A stretch of DNA of 64,000 bases from Bacteroidetes bacterium GWF2_33_38 (GTDB lineage Bacteria > Bacteroidota > Bacteroidia > Bacteroidales > GWF2-33-38). Of this stretch, positions 25,726-36,469 are shown piece by piece; position 1 is the stretch's first letter, and each line of letters opens with the position of its first letter. Location: contig MEOF01000040.1 in the NCBI GenBank assembly GCA_001769505.1, positions 53,743-117,742 of the forward strand. Direction: 5' to 3'. Both the position numbers and the translations under genes were made by a program. Below the pieces are notes generated by a model that was not told the origin of the DNA, did no database searches, and was given only the letters and a program-made list of their open reading frames with translations.

Positions 25726-28212
25726 ATGAAAAAATTTTGGATTCTAATCGTGTTTATTGTTGTAATTAACAATATGAGTTTGTTTGCTCAAAATGTTGCC
25801 ATTACCGATGATGATGCTTATTCGGTAAATTCATCGGCAATGCTCGATGTTAAGTCAACCACAAAAGGAATGTTGGTTCCACGGTTGACCACAGCACAAC
25901 GAACAGCAGTCGCAAGCCCTGCAACGGGCTTGTTGGTTTTTGATACCGATGCTGGAAGTTTTTATTTTTATAATGGAAGTGCTTGGGTAAATTTAACTTC
26001 AGGAAACGCTAGTGGTATTTTGGGATATACAGCTCCTGATAAAGTTTATTTGAACGATGTTAATGATAAGTTTGGTGTAGGGACAATTGCTCCTAAAAAT
26101 AAATTGGATATTAAAGCGGACGCATCAAATGGAATTGATCAAGCGATTTTCAATGTCGTAAATAGTGATGGAGATACCATTTTTGCTGTATATCCGCAAG
26201 GTGTGCGAATTAATGTGTTAGACGAACCAACTAGAGCCGCTAGCACTAAAGGAGGTTTTGCTGTAGGTGGTTTTAGTCCAACTAGAGGAACAATAACCGA
26301 ATATTTACGAGTAACACCCGATAGTGTTCGAGTATATTTTGAAGAAGATGGAGCAAGAGCCTCAAGCACTAAAGGTGGTTTTGCTGTAGGGGGTTTTAGT
26401 CCCACAAGAGGAACAACTAGCGATTTTCTTCGTGTAACAGACGATAGTACTAGAATTTATACTACCGGCACAGAATCAGGTTTTGGAGTTGAAGATGGTT
26501 CTGGGTCAGGTTATATGAAACTTACACCTGAAAATTATTTTATCGGACATGAAGCTGGAGAGCAAATAACTAGTGGTAGAAACAATACTTTCTTAGGTTA
26601 TCAAGCAGGTAAGTCAAACATAGAAGGTTGGGACAATATTTTTATCGGCTATCAAGCAGGATATAGCAATATTGGTTATGGACAGTATAAAGGAGCGAAC
26701 AATATTTTTATCGGGAATAAGGCAGGGTATCACAATAAAGCTGCTGCCAATGATGAGTACGGACACGAAAACATATTTATTGGAAAAGAATCAGGATATA
26801 ATAATGTAAATGGACCTGGAAATCTATTTATTGGGGTTCAAGCTGGATATAGTAACATTGGAGATAATTCCAATGATGGTGGGTATAACATATTTATAGG
26901 AAATAAAGCTGGTTATGCAAACAGAAGTGGGGCTAATAATGTTTATATTGGTTTAGAAGCAGGGAAAGTAGATACTAGTGGTTTTGGTAATTCGTACATC
27001 GGATTAAGTGCTGGAGGTTCCGCCATTGGATATAGCAATGCATTTGTTGGAGCTAATGCTGGTTCAAGAATTAATGGTAATGCAAATACTTGTTTGGGGA
27101 GTTATGCTGGTTCTGCAGCAGCTGTGAACAATAATATTCACAACAATACATTGGTTGGCTATAGTGCAGGACAATGGTTAATTACAGGTTCTGATAATGT
27201 AGTAATGGGAAAAGAAGCAGGGTATTACTTTGAGAATGGTAGTAATAATGTTTTTATTGGATCTAATTCTGGATATAGTGCAGGTTCGTCGAGCACAGCT
27301 AGTTCGGGAAATGTTTTTATTGGTTTTGAATCAGGATATTATGAAGAAGGTTCAAATTTATTATATATCGATAATTCATCAACAAGTCTTCCTCTTGTTT
27401 ATGGAAACTTTTCAACGAATAGTTTGATAGTCAACGGTAGTTTTAAAGCTACAGGTATTTTATACGACGATGATGGAGATGCAGGAACAAATGGTCAGGT
27501 ATTATCAAGTGTAGTTTCAGGAACTGATTGGATAAGCTTACCTGTATCTAGTAGTTTCTCAGGAAGCGGAACAACAAGTTATTTAGCTAAATTCACAGGA
27601 ACTGAGTCGGTTGGTAATTCTTTATTATACGACAATGGAACAAATTTAGGTATTGGAACAACTTCTCCTGCAACAAAATTTGAAGTATCAGGAGCCCCAC
27701 AATCAGCATCAATACCTGGCACTAATTCAACAGGAGTATTTAGGATTGCTGTATCGGATAATGAAGCGATAGATTTTGGACAAATGGCATCATCTCCTTG
27801 GTCTGCATGGATGCAAGTTGGATATGCAGGAACTACGGAACCTTTGTCTATACAACCTTTAGGAGGGAATGTAGGAATTGGAACAACTTCGCCTACTCGC
27901 ACCCTTGATGTAAATGGAAATGCTAGAATTGGAACCAATGGAACAACCATAGCTAATATTATAAAAGTGAGTGTTGTAAAAGACTTGCCTTCTATTTCTG
28001 CTGATGCTTCTAGTACTCAAACTTTTGCTGTTGCAAATGCAGCAGTTGGCTCAACAGTTTATGTTTCGCCGGCGAATGCTTTAAACGATGGCTTGATTAT
28101 TTCATATGCTCGAGTATCTTCAACTGGAACAATTGAAGTGAAATTTAGAAACGTTTCTGCTGCTGCAATTGATGCTGCAAGTATGAATTATTATATAACC
28201 GTAATAGAATAA
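25726..28212 (+). CDS. Exported fibre protein B: N-F-I-G shaft, beta C-terminal module
   Basis: This 828-residue protein has a signal peptide, the common N-terminal domain (AMLDVKSTTKGMLVPRLTTA, GLLVFDTDAGSFYFYNGS), and two KGGFAVGGFSPTRG motifs near 170 and 210. A linker reads YMKLTPENYFIGHEAG. The shaft (about 283-538) is built of GxxNxFIGxxAGYSN repeats, a different beta-roll type from protein A. After VGIGTTSPTRTLDVNGNARI comes a C-terminal module of about 90 residues (VSVVKDLPSISADASSTQ to MNYYITVIE). That module is shared with protein F although F has the other shaft type. No T9SS sorting signal is seen. Confidence 0.85.
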   Translation: MKKFWILIVFIVVINNMSLFAQNVAITDDDAYSVNSSAMLDVKSTTKGMLVPRLTTAQRTAVASPATGLLVFDTDAGSFYFYNGSAWVNLTSGNASGILGYTAPDKVYLNDVNDKFGVGTIAPKNKLDIKADASNGIDQAIFNVVNSDGDTIFAVYPQGVRINVLDEPTRAASTKGGFAVGGFSPTRGTITEYLRVTPDSVRVYFEEDGARASSTKGGFAVGGFSPTRGTTSDFLRVTDDSTRIYTTGTESGFGVEDGSGSGYMKLTPENYFIGHEAGEQITSGRNNTFLGYQAGKSNIEGWDNIFIGYQAGYSNIGYGQYKGANNIFIGNKAGYHNKAAANDEYGHENIFIGKESGYNNVNGPGNLFIGVQAGYSNIGDNSNDGGYNIFIGNKAGYANRSGANNVYIGLEAGKVDTSGFGNSYIGLSAGGSAIGYSNAFVGANAGSRINGNANTCLGSYAGSAAAVNNNIHNNTLVGYSAGQWLITGSDNVVMGKEAGYYFENGSNNVFIGSNSGYSAGSSSTASSGNVFIGFESGYYEEGSNLLYIDNSSTSLPLVYGNFSTNSLIVNGSFKATGILYDDDGDAGTNGQVLSSVVSGTDWISLPVSSSFSGSGTTSYLAKFTGTESVGNSLLYDNGTNLGIGTTSPATKFEVSGAPQSASIPGTNSTGVFRIAVSDNEAIDFGQMASSPWSAWMQVGYAGTTEPLSIQPLGGNVGIGTTSPTRTLDVNGNARIGTNGTTIANIIKVSVVKDLPSISADASSTQTFAVANAAVGSTVYVSPANALNDGLIISYARVSSTGTIEVKFRNVSAAAIDAASMNYYITVIE

Positions 28213-28227
28213 TAAAAACTCATATTC

Positions 28228-31188
28228 ATGAAAATAACAATTAAAATTATTTTAGCACTCTTTGTTTTCGTACAAACATTAACAATAACAAATGCTCAAA
28301 ACATCGCTATTACCGATGATGATGCATATTCTGCAAGTTCGTCAGCTATGTTAGATGTTAAATCAACAACCAAAGGCTTATTAATTCCTCGGCTAACAAC
28401 AACCGAAAGAACGGCAATTGTGAGTCCAGCGACAGGGTTATTAGTTTTTGATACAAGTTTAAATGCATTTTATTATTATTCAGGAAGTTCATGGATTAAT
28501 CTTACATCAGGAACAACTGGAGGTAATTTTTGGTTGTATTCATCACCAAATATATATTTAAGCACTTCTACTGACAAAGTTGGTATTGGAGTTACAAGTC
28601 CGCTGCATAAGTTGCATGTTGCCGAATCAAATACAAATACTACTGGAACAGATGGTGCATTTGTCGATATTCAAAATTTATCATCAACCACAGGCGTTTT
28701 GTCAGGACTTCGATTTTGTAATGCAACAACATCTTTTCCTTATTTTAAAGGAGGAATTTTTTATAAAAAAACAACTACATTTAATAGAGGAGATTTGATA
28801 TTAGCCAATAATTCAACAGCCAGCTACACTAACATTACAACAAGCGATGCTCGATTAGTACTCGAAAATACCGGTCGTGTAATGGTAAAAGGAGACCCCA
28901 ATTCAGATTTGGAAACAGCAATATTTGCAGTTCAAAATTCTGATGGAGATACCGTTTTTGCGGTTTATCCTCAAGGCGTTAGAGTCAATGTAAATGACGA
29001 TCCTGCCGTACGTGCATCTAGTACTAAAGGAGGTTTTGCCGTAGGTGGTTTTAGTCCATCTCGTGGAACAGTAACAAACGAATATCTACGAGTTACACCC
29101 GATAGCATTAGAATGAATATTGAAGAAGGCGATTTGAATAGAGCTTCAAGTACCAAAGGCGGTTTCGCAGTTGGTGGATTTAGCCCAGGCAGAGCAACAG
29201 CCACAAATTATTTTAATATTTTCGGATCTAATACAGCTAAATTAATCCAGAGTGAACCCCGAATATTTTGGTATCCTCTAAAAGAAGCATTTTTAGTTGG
29301 AAGGGTTCATGTTGGTGCCGTAGATAGTGTAGGAACAAATTCATTTGCATCGGGTTATCATTCAATTGCTATGGGAAATTGGTCTCAGGCTTTGGGATTT
29401 CAGGCTCGAGCTTTTGGCGATTATTCCACTGCAATTGGAAATAACGCATACGCCGAGGTCGATAATTCCTTTGCTTTTGGAGCAGGAGCTAGAGCTACAG
29501 GAAGTGGAAGTTATGCTTTTGGTTCTTATAGTACGGATACTGCAGGAGTTCAAAATGGCGATCCAACAACGGCATCAGGAACTAATTCAATCGCATTTGG
29601 TCAAGGTTCAATGGCAATAGCACTAAATTCACTTAGCTTGGGAACCAATAGCAATGCATCAGGAGGATTTACTATGGCAATTGGATATGGAACACAAGCT
29701 TCAGGTAAGTGGGCTATTGCAATGGGTAAAGAGGCTGAAGCAACAGCTGAACGGTCATTGGCAATTGGTTCAACAGCGTGGTTTTTTGGTGATGTTCCAA
29801 CAAGAGCGAGTGGAGAATATTCAACAGCGGTTGGTCAAGGAGCTCAATCAACTGCAACAGGCTCAACCGCATTGGGAACCTTAAGTTTAGCAACTGGAGT
29901 TATGTCTGTTTCACTTGGATCGACTGCTCAAGCACAAGGAGAATATTCTCTTGCATCTGTGATGTCAACAGCTAGTGGTTATCAATCAATTGCAATGGGG
30001 GGAGGAGAAGCTACTGGAGAAGGTTCTGTTGCAATTGGTTCAGGGTGTTATGCTGGAGGATTAAACTCAATATCTATGGGGGCTTCAGCTTCAAATTCGG
30101 GAGACTATTCATTTTCTATGGGACTTCTGACATCTGCAAGTTCGTTCAATTCGTTTTCGATAGGTCGTTACAATCTTACAAGAGGAACGGGAACATCGTG
30201 GGTTGCAACTGATGATTTGTTTGTGATTGGGAATGGAACTGGGCACACCACAAGGGCAAATGCTGTTACAGTATTGAAAAATGGAAAAACAGGCATTGGA
30301 AGTGATGCTCCTAATTCAAGATTACATGTTAATTCATCAGCAACAGAAGACCCATTCAGGGTACAGGTCAGTGGAAATTCCAAGTTATACGTTAATACAA
30401 ACGGAGGAACTTCAATAGGAACATCAACAGCTGCTACAGCGAATGGTTTATATGTATATGGTAGTACAGGAATGGGAATTGCTGATCCAGGTAGTCATAA
30501 ATTATATGTTACATCCACAACTACTGGTGCTTCAGGGTCTACTGGCTATTTTGTTAATACAGCATCAACAGGTTTGGCTTTTTCTATTGAAAACTCAAGT
30601 ACTTCATCAAGCGATAATGTTCTATTGATTTCACAAAAAGGTTCTACAGGTGATTTAGCTAGTTTTGACTCATATCATGGTACAGGAAGTTGGGATAGAG
30701 AATTTCGTTTTACAAATACAGGTGATGGACGTTGCGATGGAAGCTGGGTGGCCGGTGGTGCTGATTACGCTGAGTATTTTAAAAAGGCAGACGAAACTAA
30801 AAAATATGAATCCGGAGATGTAATGACCATATCTCAAAAAGGATATTCTGTTGAAACTTCTGGAGTTCAGTATTCTGATATGATTTTAGGAGTGTATTCA
30901 ACAAATCCAGCAGTTATCGGAAATTCGAGTGCCGAAAAAGATCCCGAAAATTCAGTTTTAGTAGGATTGTTAGGTGTAATTCCAACAAAAGTGTGTGCTG
31001 AGAATGGAGTAATAAAAGTTGGTGATTTTATTACTACATCATCTACAAATGGTGTAGCCATGAGAGCAACAAAGCCAGGAATGGTAATCGGTAGAGCATT
31101 AGAATCATTTGATGGAAAAACAGGAGTAATTAAAGTTTTGGTTAATCCGATTTGGTCTGGCAGAAATATTGAATTTAAAAATAAATAA
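28228..31188 (+). CDS. Exported fibre protein C: YadA-like shaft, G2-type autoproteolytic C-terminus
   Basis: At 986 residues this is the longest fibre protein. Its N-terminal domain is a hybrid of the two variants (RLTTTERTAIVSPATGLLVF but DTSLNAFYYYSGSSW). An extra beta segment (about 125-230) precedes two KGGFAVGGFSP motifs near 260 and 308. The YadA-like shaft spans about 367-637. The C-terminal module begins WVAGGADYAEYFKKAD (about 840) and continues to GKTGVIKVLVNPIW. The GADYAEYF signature matches the Peptidase_G2 intramolecular chaperone/autoproteolytic domain of phage tail appendages. Here it follows an exported bacterial fibre. Confidence 0.85.
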   Translation: MKITIKIILALFVFVQTLTITNAQNIAITDDDAYSASSSAMLDVKSTTKGLLIPRLTTTERTAIVSPATGLLVFDTSLNAFYYYSGSSWINLTSGTTGGNFWLYSSPNIYLSTSTDKVGIGVTSPLHKLHVAESNTNTTGTDGAFVDIQNLSSTTGVLSGLRFCNATTSFPYFKGGIFYKKTTTFNRGDLILANNSTASYTNITTSDARLVLENTGRVMVKGDPNSDLETAIFAVQNSDGDTVFAVYPQGVRVNVNDDPAVRASSTKGGFAVGGFSPSRGTVTNEYLRVTPDSIRMNIEEGDLNRASSTKGGFAVGGFSPGRATATNYFNIFGSNTAKLIQSEPRIFWYPLKEAFLVGRVHVGAVDSVGTNSFASGYHSIAMGNWSQALGFQARAFGDYSTAIGNNAYAEVDNSFAFGAGARATGSGSYAFGSYSTDTAGVQNGDPTTASGTNSIAFGQGSMAIALNSLSLGTNSNASGGFTMAIGYGTQASGKWAIAMGKEAEATAERSLAIGSTAWFFGDVPTRASGEYSTAVGQGAQSTATGSTALGTLSLATGVMSVSLGSTAQAQGEYSLASVMSTASGYQSIAMGGGEATGEGSVAIGSGCYAGGLNSISMGASASNSGDYSFSMGLLTSASSFNSFSIGRYNLTRGTGTSWVATDDLFVIGNGTGHTTRANAVTVLKNGKTGIGSDAPNSRLHVNSSATEDPFRVQVSGNSKLYVNTNGGTSIGTSTAATANGLYVYGSTGMGIADPGSHKLYVTSTTTGASGSTGYFVNTASTGLAFSIENSSTSSSDNVLLISQKGSTGDLASFDSYHGTGSWDREFRFTNTGDGRCDGSWVAGGADYAEYFKKADETKKYESGDVMTISQKGYSVETSGVQYSDMILGVYSTNPAVIGNSSAEKDPENSVLVGLLGVIPTKVCAENGVIKVGDFITTSSTNGVAMRATKPGMVIGRALESFDGKTGVIKVLVNPIWSGRNIEFKNK

Positions 31189-31256
31189 ACGGAGTTTGAC
31201 AATACAACTAAAATCAATTCCAATCGGCAAGTAAAAAACGTATAAAAGATAAACAC

Positions 31257-34046
31257 ATGAAAACACTAATTAAACTCTTTTTTGCATTATTAATTGCAAA
31301 TTGCACATTGACAATTGCAAAGGCTCAAAACATTGCTATCACAGATGACGATGGATATTCAGCTAATTCATCAGCAATACTTGATGTCAAGTCAGTCAGC
31401 AAAGGAATGTTAGTACCACGGTTAAGAACTGTTGAAAGAGATGCAGTGGTTAATCCTGCAACGGGATTGTTAGTATTTGATACCGATGCTGGAAGTTTTT
31501 ATTTTTATAATGGAACTTCTTGGATAAATTTAACATCAGGAAGTGCAAGTGGAATTTTAGGTTATACAGCTCCCGATAAAGTATATTTAACTGATGCAAA
31601 TGATAAATTAGGAGTTGGAACCATTGCTCCAAACAATAAATTAGATATTCGGGCAGATGCCACAAACAAATTAGATCAGGCAATTTTTAATGTAGTAAAT
31701 AACGATGGCGATACTGTTTTTGCTGTATATCCGCAAGGTGTACGAATAAATGTTGCTGACGAATCAAGTGCTCGAGCATCAAGTACCAAAGGTGGTTTTG
31801 CTGTTGGAGGTTTCAGTCCAGGCAGGGGAGCAACAACCGGTGAATATTTGCGAGTTACTCCAGATAGTATTCGAATGAATATTGAAGAAGGTGATTTATC
31901 AAGAGCAGAAAGCACCAAAGGAGGTTTTGCTGTTGGAGGCTATAGTCCTGGAAGAGCTAACGTGAAAAATTATTTTAATATTTATGGATCAAATACAGTT
32001 GACTCAATTTATCCAAGCGAAGCAAGAATTTTTTGGTATCCACTCAAAGAAGCTTTTCTTGCAGGTAGAGTAATTGCTCAAGGACCTGATAGCGTTGGAA
32101 CCAATTCATTTTCATCGGGGAATGAATCAAAAGCGATAGGGGATTATTCACAAGCCTTCGGAAATCAAGCAAGAGCCTTTGGAAATAATTCAACAGCTAT
32201 TGGTAATTTTGCAAATGCAAATGCTGATAACTCTTTTGCGTTTGGTGATTCTGCAATTGCAATGGGGAAAGGTTCATACGCAATAGGTTCTGTTGGTCGT
32301 GATACAACAGGTATATCAACTGGAATACCAACAATGGCATATGGCGATTACTCTTTCTCCATTGGATTAGGAACTAGAGCCGATTCAACAAATGCCTTTG
32401 CATTCGGAAACAACACACAGGCAAAGGGTGTGAGTTCTACGGCATTTGGATATGAATCTATTGCAAATGGAAGATATGCAATTGCGGGAGGATATAAATC
32501 AGAAGCATGGGAAAGGTCTTCTATAGCTCTTGGAGAAGATGCTCTTGCATATAAACGAGGAGTTGCGTTGGGTACAAGTGCTTATGCGGGAGAGTCTTCG
32601 GTTGTTTTAGGCTCATATTCTTTTACGGGCAGTAATTCTATTTCAATTGGAACTGGCAACATGTGTAATACTAATGCTGCAATCCTAATAGGTTCCGATA
32701 ATGACTTTGATAATAATGCTAGTGGTTCAGTTGTAATTGGTGATGGAAATGTAGCTAGTTACCCATATTCGTATGCATTTGGGAACAGTAATCATTTTTA
32801 CAATGATTTTCCAGGTTTATACGATGTTTCTATGGCTTTAGGATATAATAATACAATTAATAGATTGGGGGCTTTCGCAATAGGGCATAACTTAATATCT
32901 AGTGGTGAATATTCATTTGCTATTGGATGTGATAATACAGCAAGCGGTAATTATTCTACATCAATAGGAAGAGGTATAACAACTTCTGGCCAATATTCAA
33001 TTGGTATTGCATTAGACAATTTAAGCTCTACAACTTTAGCTCAGGCGAACACAATGGCAATTATGGGAGGAAATGTAGGGATCAACACTGTTACTCCTTC
33101 TTATAGATTAGATGTTAATGGAGATATCAGGGCTACTGGTGCTGTTTATGCAAATGCAAATAATATTAGTGGTATGTATTTTAAAGGCGGCGATGATTCA
33201 GAAATTTGGGATGTGGGTTCGGCAAATACTCTCGCTATTTGTGGTACATGGGATAATTCAATTGCTACATTAAGACTAGGTAGTGGTTCAGGAGGAGTAT
33301 CTGAAATCTCAGGCAGTGCCGGAAATATTGGTATTGGGACTACTGCTCCAGCATACAAACTTGATGTTGCCGGTGCTGTTAATTTAATGTCTGGTTATGG
33401 AACTGCCATAGCTTTACGTGCAAATGGTGTTGAAGCATTATGGAGCAATGGAACTTATTTTAGCTGGGGATATGGTGGTACATATAATTATTTTGAAGAT
33501 GAACTTGGCTTGGGTGTTACTTCTCCAACGTATAGATTGACTTTACCTAATAGTACTGTTAATTTGATTGGAAAAGGAATTGCTAACGCTTGGGTAACTT
33601 ATTCGGATAGTAGAGTTAAGAAAGAGCAAGAAAATATTAAGTATGGTCTTGAAGATATTATGAAAATGCAACCAAAGCAATATCAGCATTATGACTCTGA
33701 ATTTATAGACGGTAGGTTGAAGCTTGGAGAAAATCATAATTTATCGTTGGGATTAATAGCACAAGAATTATATCAAATTATACCTGAAGTCGTGTTTAAA
33801 CCGGAAGATGAGGCAAAGGAACTTTGGAGCATTGATTACGAAAAATTAACACCTGTGTTGATTCAAGCAATTAAAGATCAACAAAATCAAATCGAAGTTT
33901 TAATAAGAAAAAATGATACTTTAAAAGCAGAAATGGATATAAAATCAGCAAACGAAATCAAACAAAATATTCAACTAAACGATATGCAGAAACAAATCAA
34001 TCAAATGCAAAATATGTTGAATATTAAAGCAGAAAATAACGAATAA
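31257..34046 (+). CDS. Exported fibre protein D: YadA-like shaft, S74 chaperone C-terminus
   Basis: This 929-residue protein has the signal peptide LLIANCTLTIAKA, the common N-terminal domain, and two KGGFAVGG motifs (about 174 and 218). The YadA-like shaft spans about 278-597. A segment ALWSNGTYFSWGYGGTYNYF (about 723) is followed by a Peptidase_S74-type intramolecular chaperone domain starting YSDSRVKKEQENI (about 781). It continues through LSLGLIAQELYQIIPEVV and a C-terminal coiled coil (about 870-929). In phage endosialidases this domain trimerises the fibre and cleaves itself off at the Ser of the SDxR motif. The same combined C-terminal block occurs in protein G on the other shaft type. 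Confidence 0.87.
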   Translation: MKTLIKLFFALLIANCTLTIAKAQNIAITDDDGYSANSSAILDVKSVSKGMLVPRLRTVERDAVVNPATGLLVFDTDAGSFYFYNGTSWINLTSGSASGILGYTAPDKVYLTDANDKLGVGTIAPNNKLDIRADATNKLDQAIFNVVNNDGDTVFAVYPQGVRINVADESSARASSTKGGFAVGGFSPGRGATTGEYLRVTPDSIRMNIEEGDLSRAESTKGGFAVGGYSPGRANVKNYFNIYGSNTVDSIYPSEARIFWYPLKEAFLAGRVIAQGPDSVGTNSFSSGNESKAIGDYSQAFGNQARAFGNNSTAIGNFANANADNSFAFGDSAIAMGKGSYAIGSVGRDTTGISTGIPTMAYGDYSFSIGLGTRADSTNAFAFGNNTQAKGVSSTAFGYESIANGRYAIAGGYKSEAWERSSIALGEDALAYKRGVALGTSAYAGESSVVLGSYSFTGSNSISIGTGNMCNTNAAILIGSDNDFDNNASGSVVIGDGNVASYPYSYAFGNSNHFYNDFPGLYDVSMALGYNNTINRLGAFAIGHNLISSGEYSFAIGCDNTASGNYSTSIGRGITTSGQYSIGIALDNLSSTTLAQANTMAIMGGNVGINTVTPSYRLDVNGDIRATGAVYANANNISGMYFKGGDDSEIWDVGSANTLAICGTWDNSIATLRLGSGSGGVSEISGSAGNIGIGTTAPAYKLDVAGAVNLMSGYGTAIALRANGVEALWSNGTYFSWGYGGTYNYFEDELGLGVTSPTYRLTLPNSTVNLIGKGIANAWVTYSDSRVKKEQENIKYGLEDIMKMQPKQYQHYDSEFIDGRLKLGENHNLSLGLIAQELYQIIPEVVFKPEDEAKELWSIDYEKLTPVLIQAIKDQQNQIEVLIRKNDTLKAEMDIKSANEIKQNIQLNDMQKQINQMQNMLNIKAENNE

Positions 34047-34048
34047 TT

Positions 34049-36463
34049 ATGAAAACACTAACTAAAATCCTTTTAACATTGCTAATTGCACATTGTACGT
34101 TGACAATTGCATTAGCTCAAAACATTGCCATTACTGACGATGATGCTTATACAGCTAAGCCATCTGCTATGCTTGATGTTATGTCAACCACTAAAGGAAT
34201 GTTGGTGCCTCGACTAACAACGGCACAGCGAACAGCCGTTGCAAGTCCTGCAACAGGTTTATTGGTTTTCGATACCGATGCAGGAAGTTTTTATTTTTAC
34301 AATGGCACTTCGTGGGTAAATTTAACTTCAGGAAATGCGAGCGGAATTTTGGGTTATACTGCTCCTGACAAAGTTTATTTAACCGATGCAAACGATAAAT
34401 TAGGAGTTGGAACCATTGCTCCAAACAATAAATTAGATATTCGTGCAGATGCGACAAACGAATTAGATCAAGCAATTTTTAATGTAGTGAATAACGATGG
34501 AGATACGGTTTTTGCAGTTTATCCGCATGGCGTAAGAATTAATGTAGTTGATGAGCCTAATGGAACAAGAGCATCAAGTACCAAAGGCGGTTTTGCAGTT
34601 GGAGGTTTTAGTCCGGGTAGGGGAGCAACTACCAGCGAATATTTACGAGTAACTCCCGATAGTATTCGAATGAATATTGAAGAAGGTGATTTGAATAGAG
34701 CAGAAAGCTCCAAAGGCGGTTTTGCTGTTGGAGGCTTTAGCCCGGGAAGATCTAATCCCAAAAATTATTTTAATATTTACGGCTCAAACACAGTTGACAC
34801 AATTTCTCCAAGCGAGGCAAGAATATTTTGGTATCCATTAAAAGAGGCATTTTTAGCGGGACGTGTTTTGGTTGAAAGTTCCGATAGTGTCGGTACCAAT
34901 TCTTTTGCTACTGGTAACGAATCAAAAGCAATTGGGAATTTTTCACAAGCATTTGGATACAATGCTAAAGCTAGAGGAGAAAATTCTACTGCAATCGGAT
35001 ATAAAGCAAGGGCTGACGGAGCAAATTCTTTTGCTTTCGGAGACAAAGCTAAAGCAATGGCTATAGGATCATTTGCTTTTGGCTCAGTTGGTAGAGATAC
35101 TCTGACTGGAAACCCTACGGCAAATTATACTGTTGCAAATGGAGATTATTCAATGGCTATAGGATTAGGTGCTACTACTAATAATTTTGGAGCTTATGCT
35201 TTTGGGTTAAATACAACTGCAAGTGGTGATTTTGCTATGGCTATTGGTGAAAACTCCGCTTGTTATGGTAAAAGGTCCTATGCATTTGGAACTAGCTCAA
35301 TTGCATTAAGTGATGGTGCTTTTGCTATTGGAGGTGGTTGTAGAGCTGATTCGGCTGGTGGCTTTGCAATAGGCATAGGTGCAAATGCAAGAGGTTCTAT
35401 GTATGGTTCGTTTGCATTTGGAAATTCTGTTCTTGCTTCTGGGGCAGGCTCTACTGCATTTGGTTATAAAACTACAGCAAGTGGTGCATTCTCTTTAGCA
35501 ACTGGTGAAGAATCCGCTGCAACGGCTTATAACTCAAGTGCATTTGGGTATCATACTACTGCTGGAGGACGATGGTCTGCTACTTTTGGAATGCGTTCTT
35601 CTACAACTGGTGATGCAGGATTTGCTTCTGGTAATTATGCACAGGCTAATGGTCAGTATTCTTCTGCTTTTGGTAATCATGCAGTAGCGAGTGGTGCGAG
35701 TTCTTTTGCAACTGGCTACTATACAACATCAAGTAATACAGCCTCAACAGCAATGGGTTATAGTACTACCGCAAGTGGTTTGTACTCTACTGCTTTTGGT
35801 CGTGAGATTACAGCTGAAGGAAACTATTCATTTGCTATTGCTTTAGATGACCAAAATGGAGCTATTGTTTCTCAGGCAAATTCTATGGCTATTATGGGAG
35901 GAAAAGTTGGGATTGGAACAGTTGCTCCCACATCTGCATTAGAAGTATATTCAGATGCTTCTTATTATTACGCTGCCGAATTTCATAACGACGGAAATAA
36001 TATAGATAGATATGGCATAAAAATTCAAGCAGGAGAAGATACTCCTGCAGGGATTGGATATTTCATTAGATTTTACGACGGAAATGGAACTTATGAAGGA
36101 TCAATCAGAAATAATATGGGAACCGTCGATTTATATAATGTTTCAGATATTAGACTTAAGAAAAATGTCTTAAATACTAAAAAACAAGGATTGTCAATTG
36201 TTAATAATATTAGAGTGGTCGATTTTAGTTTTCTCGAAGATGAAAAAAACAATATTCAAACAGGGTTTATTGCACAAGAATTAAAAGAAGTTTATCCTGA
36301 AATGGTTGTTCTTGATGACGAAACCGGATTTTACAATATTTCAAATAGTCGTTTAATCCCTGTTTTAACTAAAGCTATTCAAGAACAACAAACAATGATT
36401 GATAAATTGATTGAACAAAATAATATATTAATGCAAAGAATCGAAAATTTAGAAAATAGGTAA
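34049..36463 (+). CDS. Exported fibre protein E: YadA-like shaft, S74-type C-terminus (second subtype)
   Basis: This 804-residue protein starts two bases after the stop of D. Signal peptide and N-terminal domain are nearly the same as in D. The KGGFAVGGFSPGR motifs are near 177 and 218, and the shaft spans about 277-604. The C-terminal part (from about 640) carries YYYAAEFHNDGNNIDRYGIK and then an S74-like domain with SDIRLKKNVLNTKKQGLSI, TGFIAQELKEVYPEMV and a terminal coiled coil. It is a different subtype from D/G. Serine and aspartate of the putative self-cleavage motif are retained. Confidence 0.87.
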   Translation: MKTLTKILLTLLIAHCTLTIALAQNIAITDDDAYTAKPSAMLDVMSTTKGMLVPRLTTAQRTAVASPATGLLVFDTDAGSFYFYNGTSWVNLTSGNASGILGYTAPDKVYLTDANDKLGVGTIAPNNKLDIRADATNELDQAIFNVVNNDGDTVFAVYPHGVRINVVDEPNGTRASSTKGGFAVGGFSPGRGATTSEYLRVTPDSIRMNIEEGDLNRAESSKGGFAVGGFSPGRSNPKNYFNIYGSNTVDTISPSEARIFWYPLKEAFLAGRVLVESSDSVGTNSFATGNESKAIGNFSQAFGYNAKARGENSTAIGYKARADGANSFAFGDKAKAMAIGSFAFGSVGRDTLTGNPTANYTVANGDYSMAIGLGATTNNFGAYAFGLNTTASGDFAMAIGENSACYGKRSYAFGTSSIALSDGAFAIGGGCRADSAGGFAIGIGANARGSMYGSFAFGNSVLASGAGSTAFGYKTTASGAFSLATGEESAATAYNSSAFGYHTTAGGRWSATFGMRSSTTGDAGFASGNYAQANGQYSSAFGNHAVASGASSFATGYYTTSSNTASTAMGYSTTASGLYSTAFGREITAEGNYSFAIALDDQNGAIVSQANSMAIMGGKVGIGTVAPTSALEVYSDASYYYAAEFHNDGNNIDRYGIKIQAGEDTPAGIGYFIRFYDGNGTYEGSIRNNMGTVDLYNVSDIRLKKNVLNTKKQGLSIVNNIRVVDFSFLEDEKNNIQTGFIAQELKEVYPEMVVLDDETGFYNISNSRLIPVLTKAIQEQQTMIDKLIEQNNILMQRIENLENR

Positions 36464-36469
36464 ATAAGC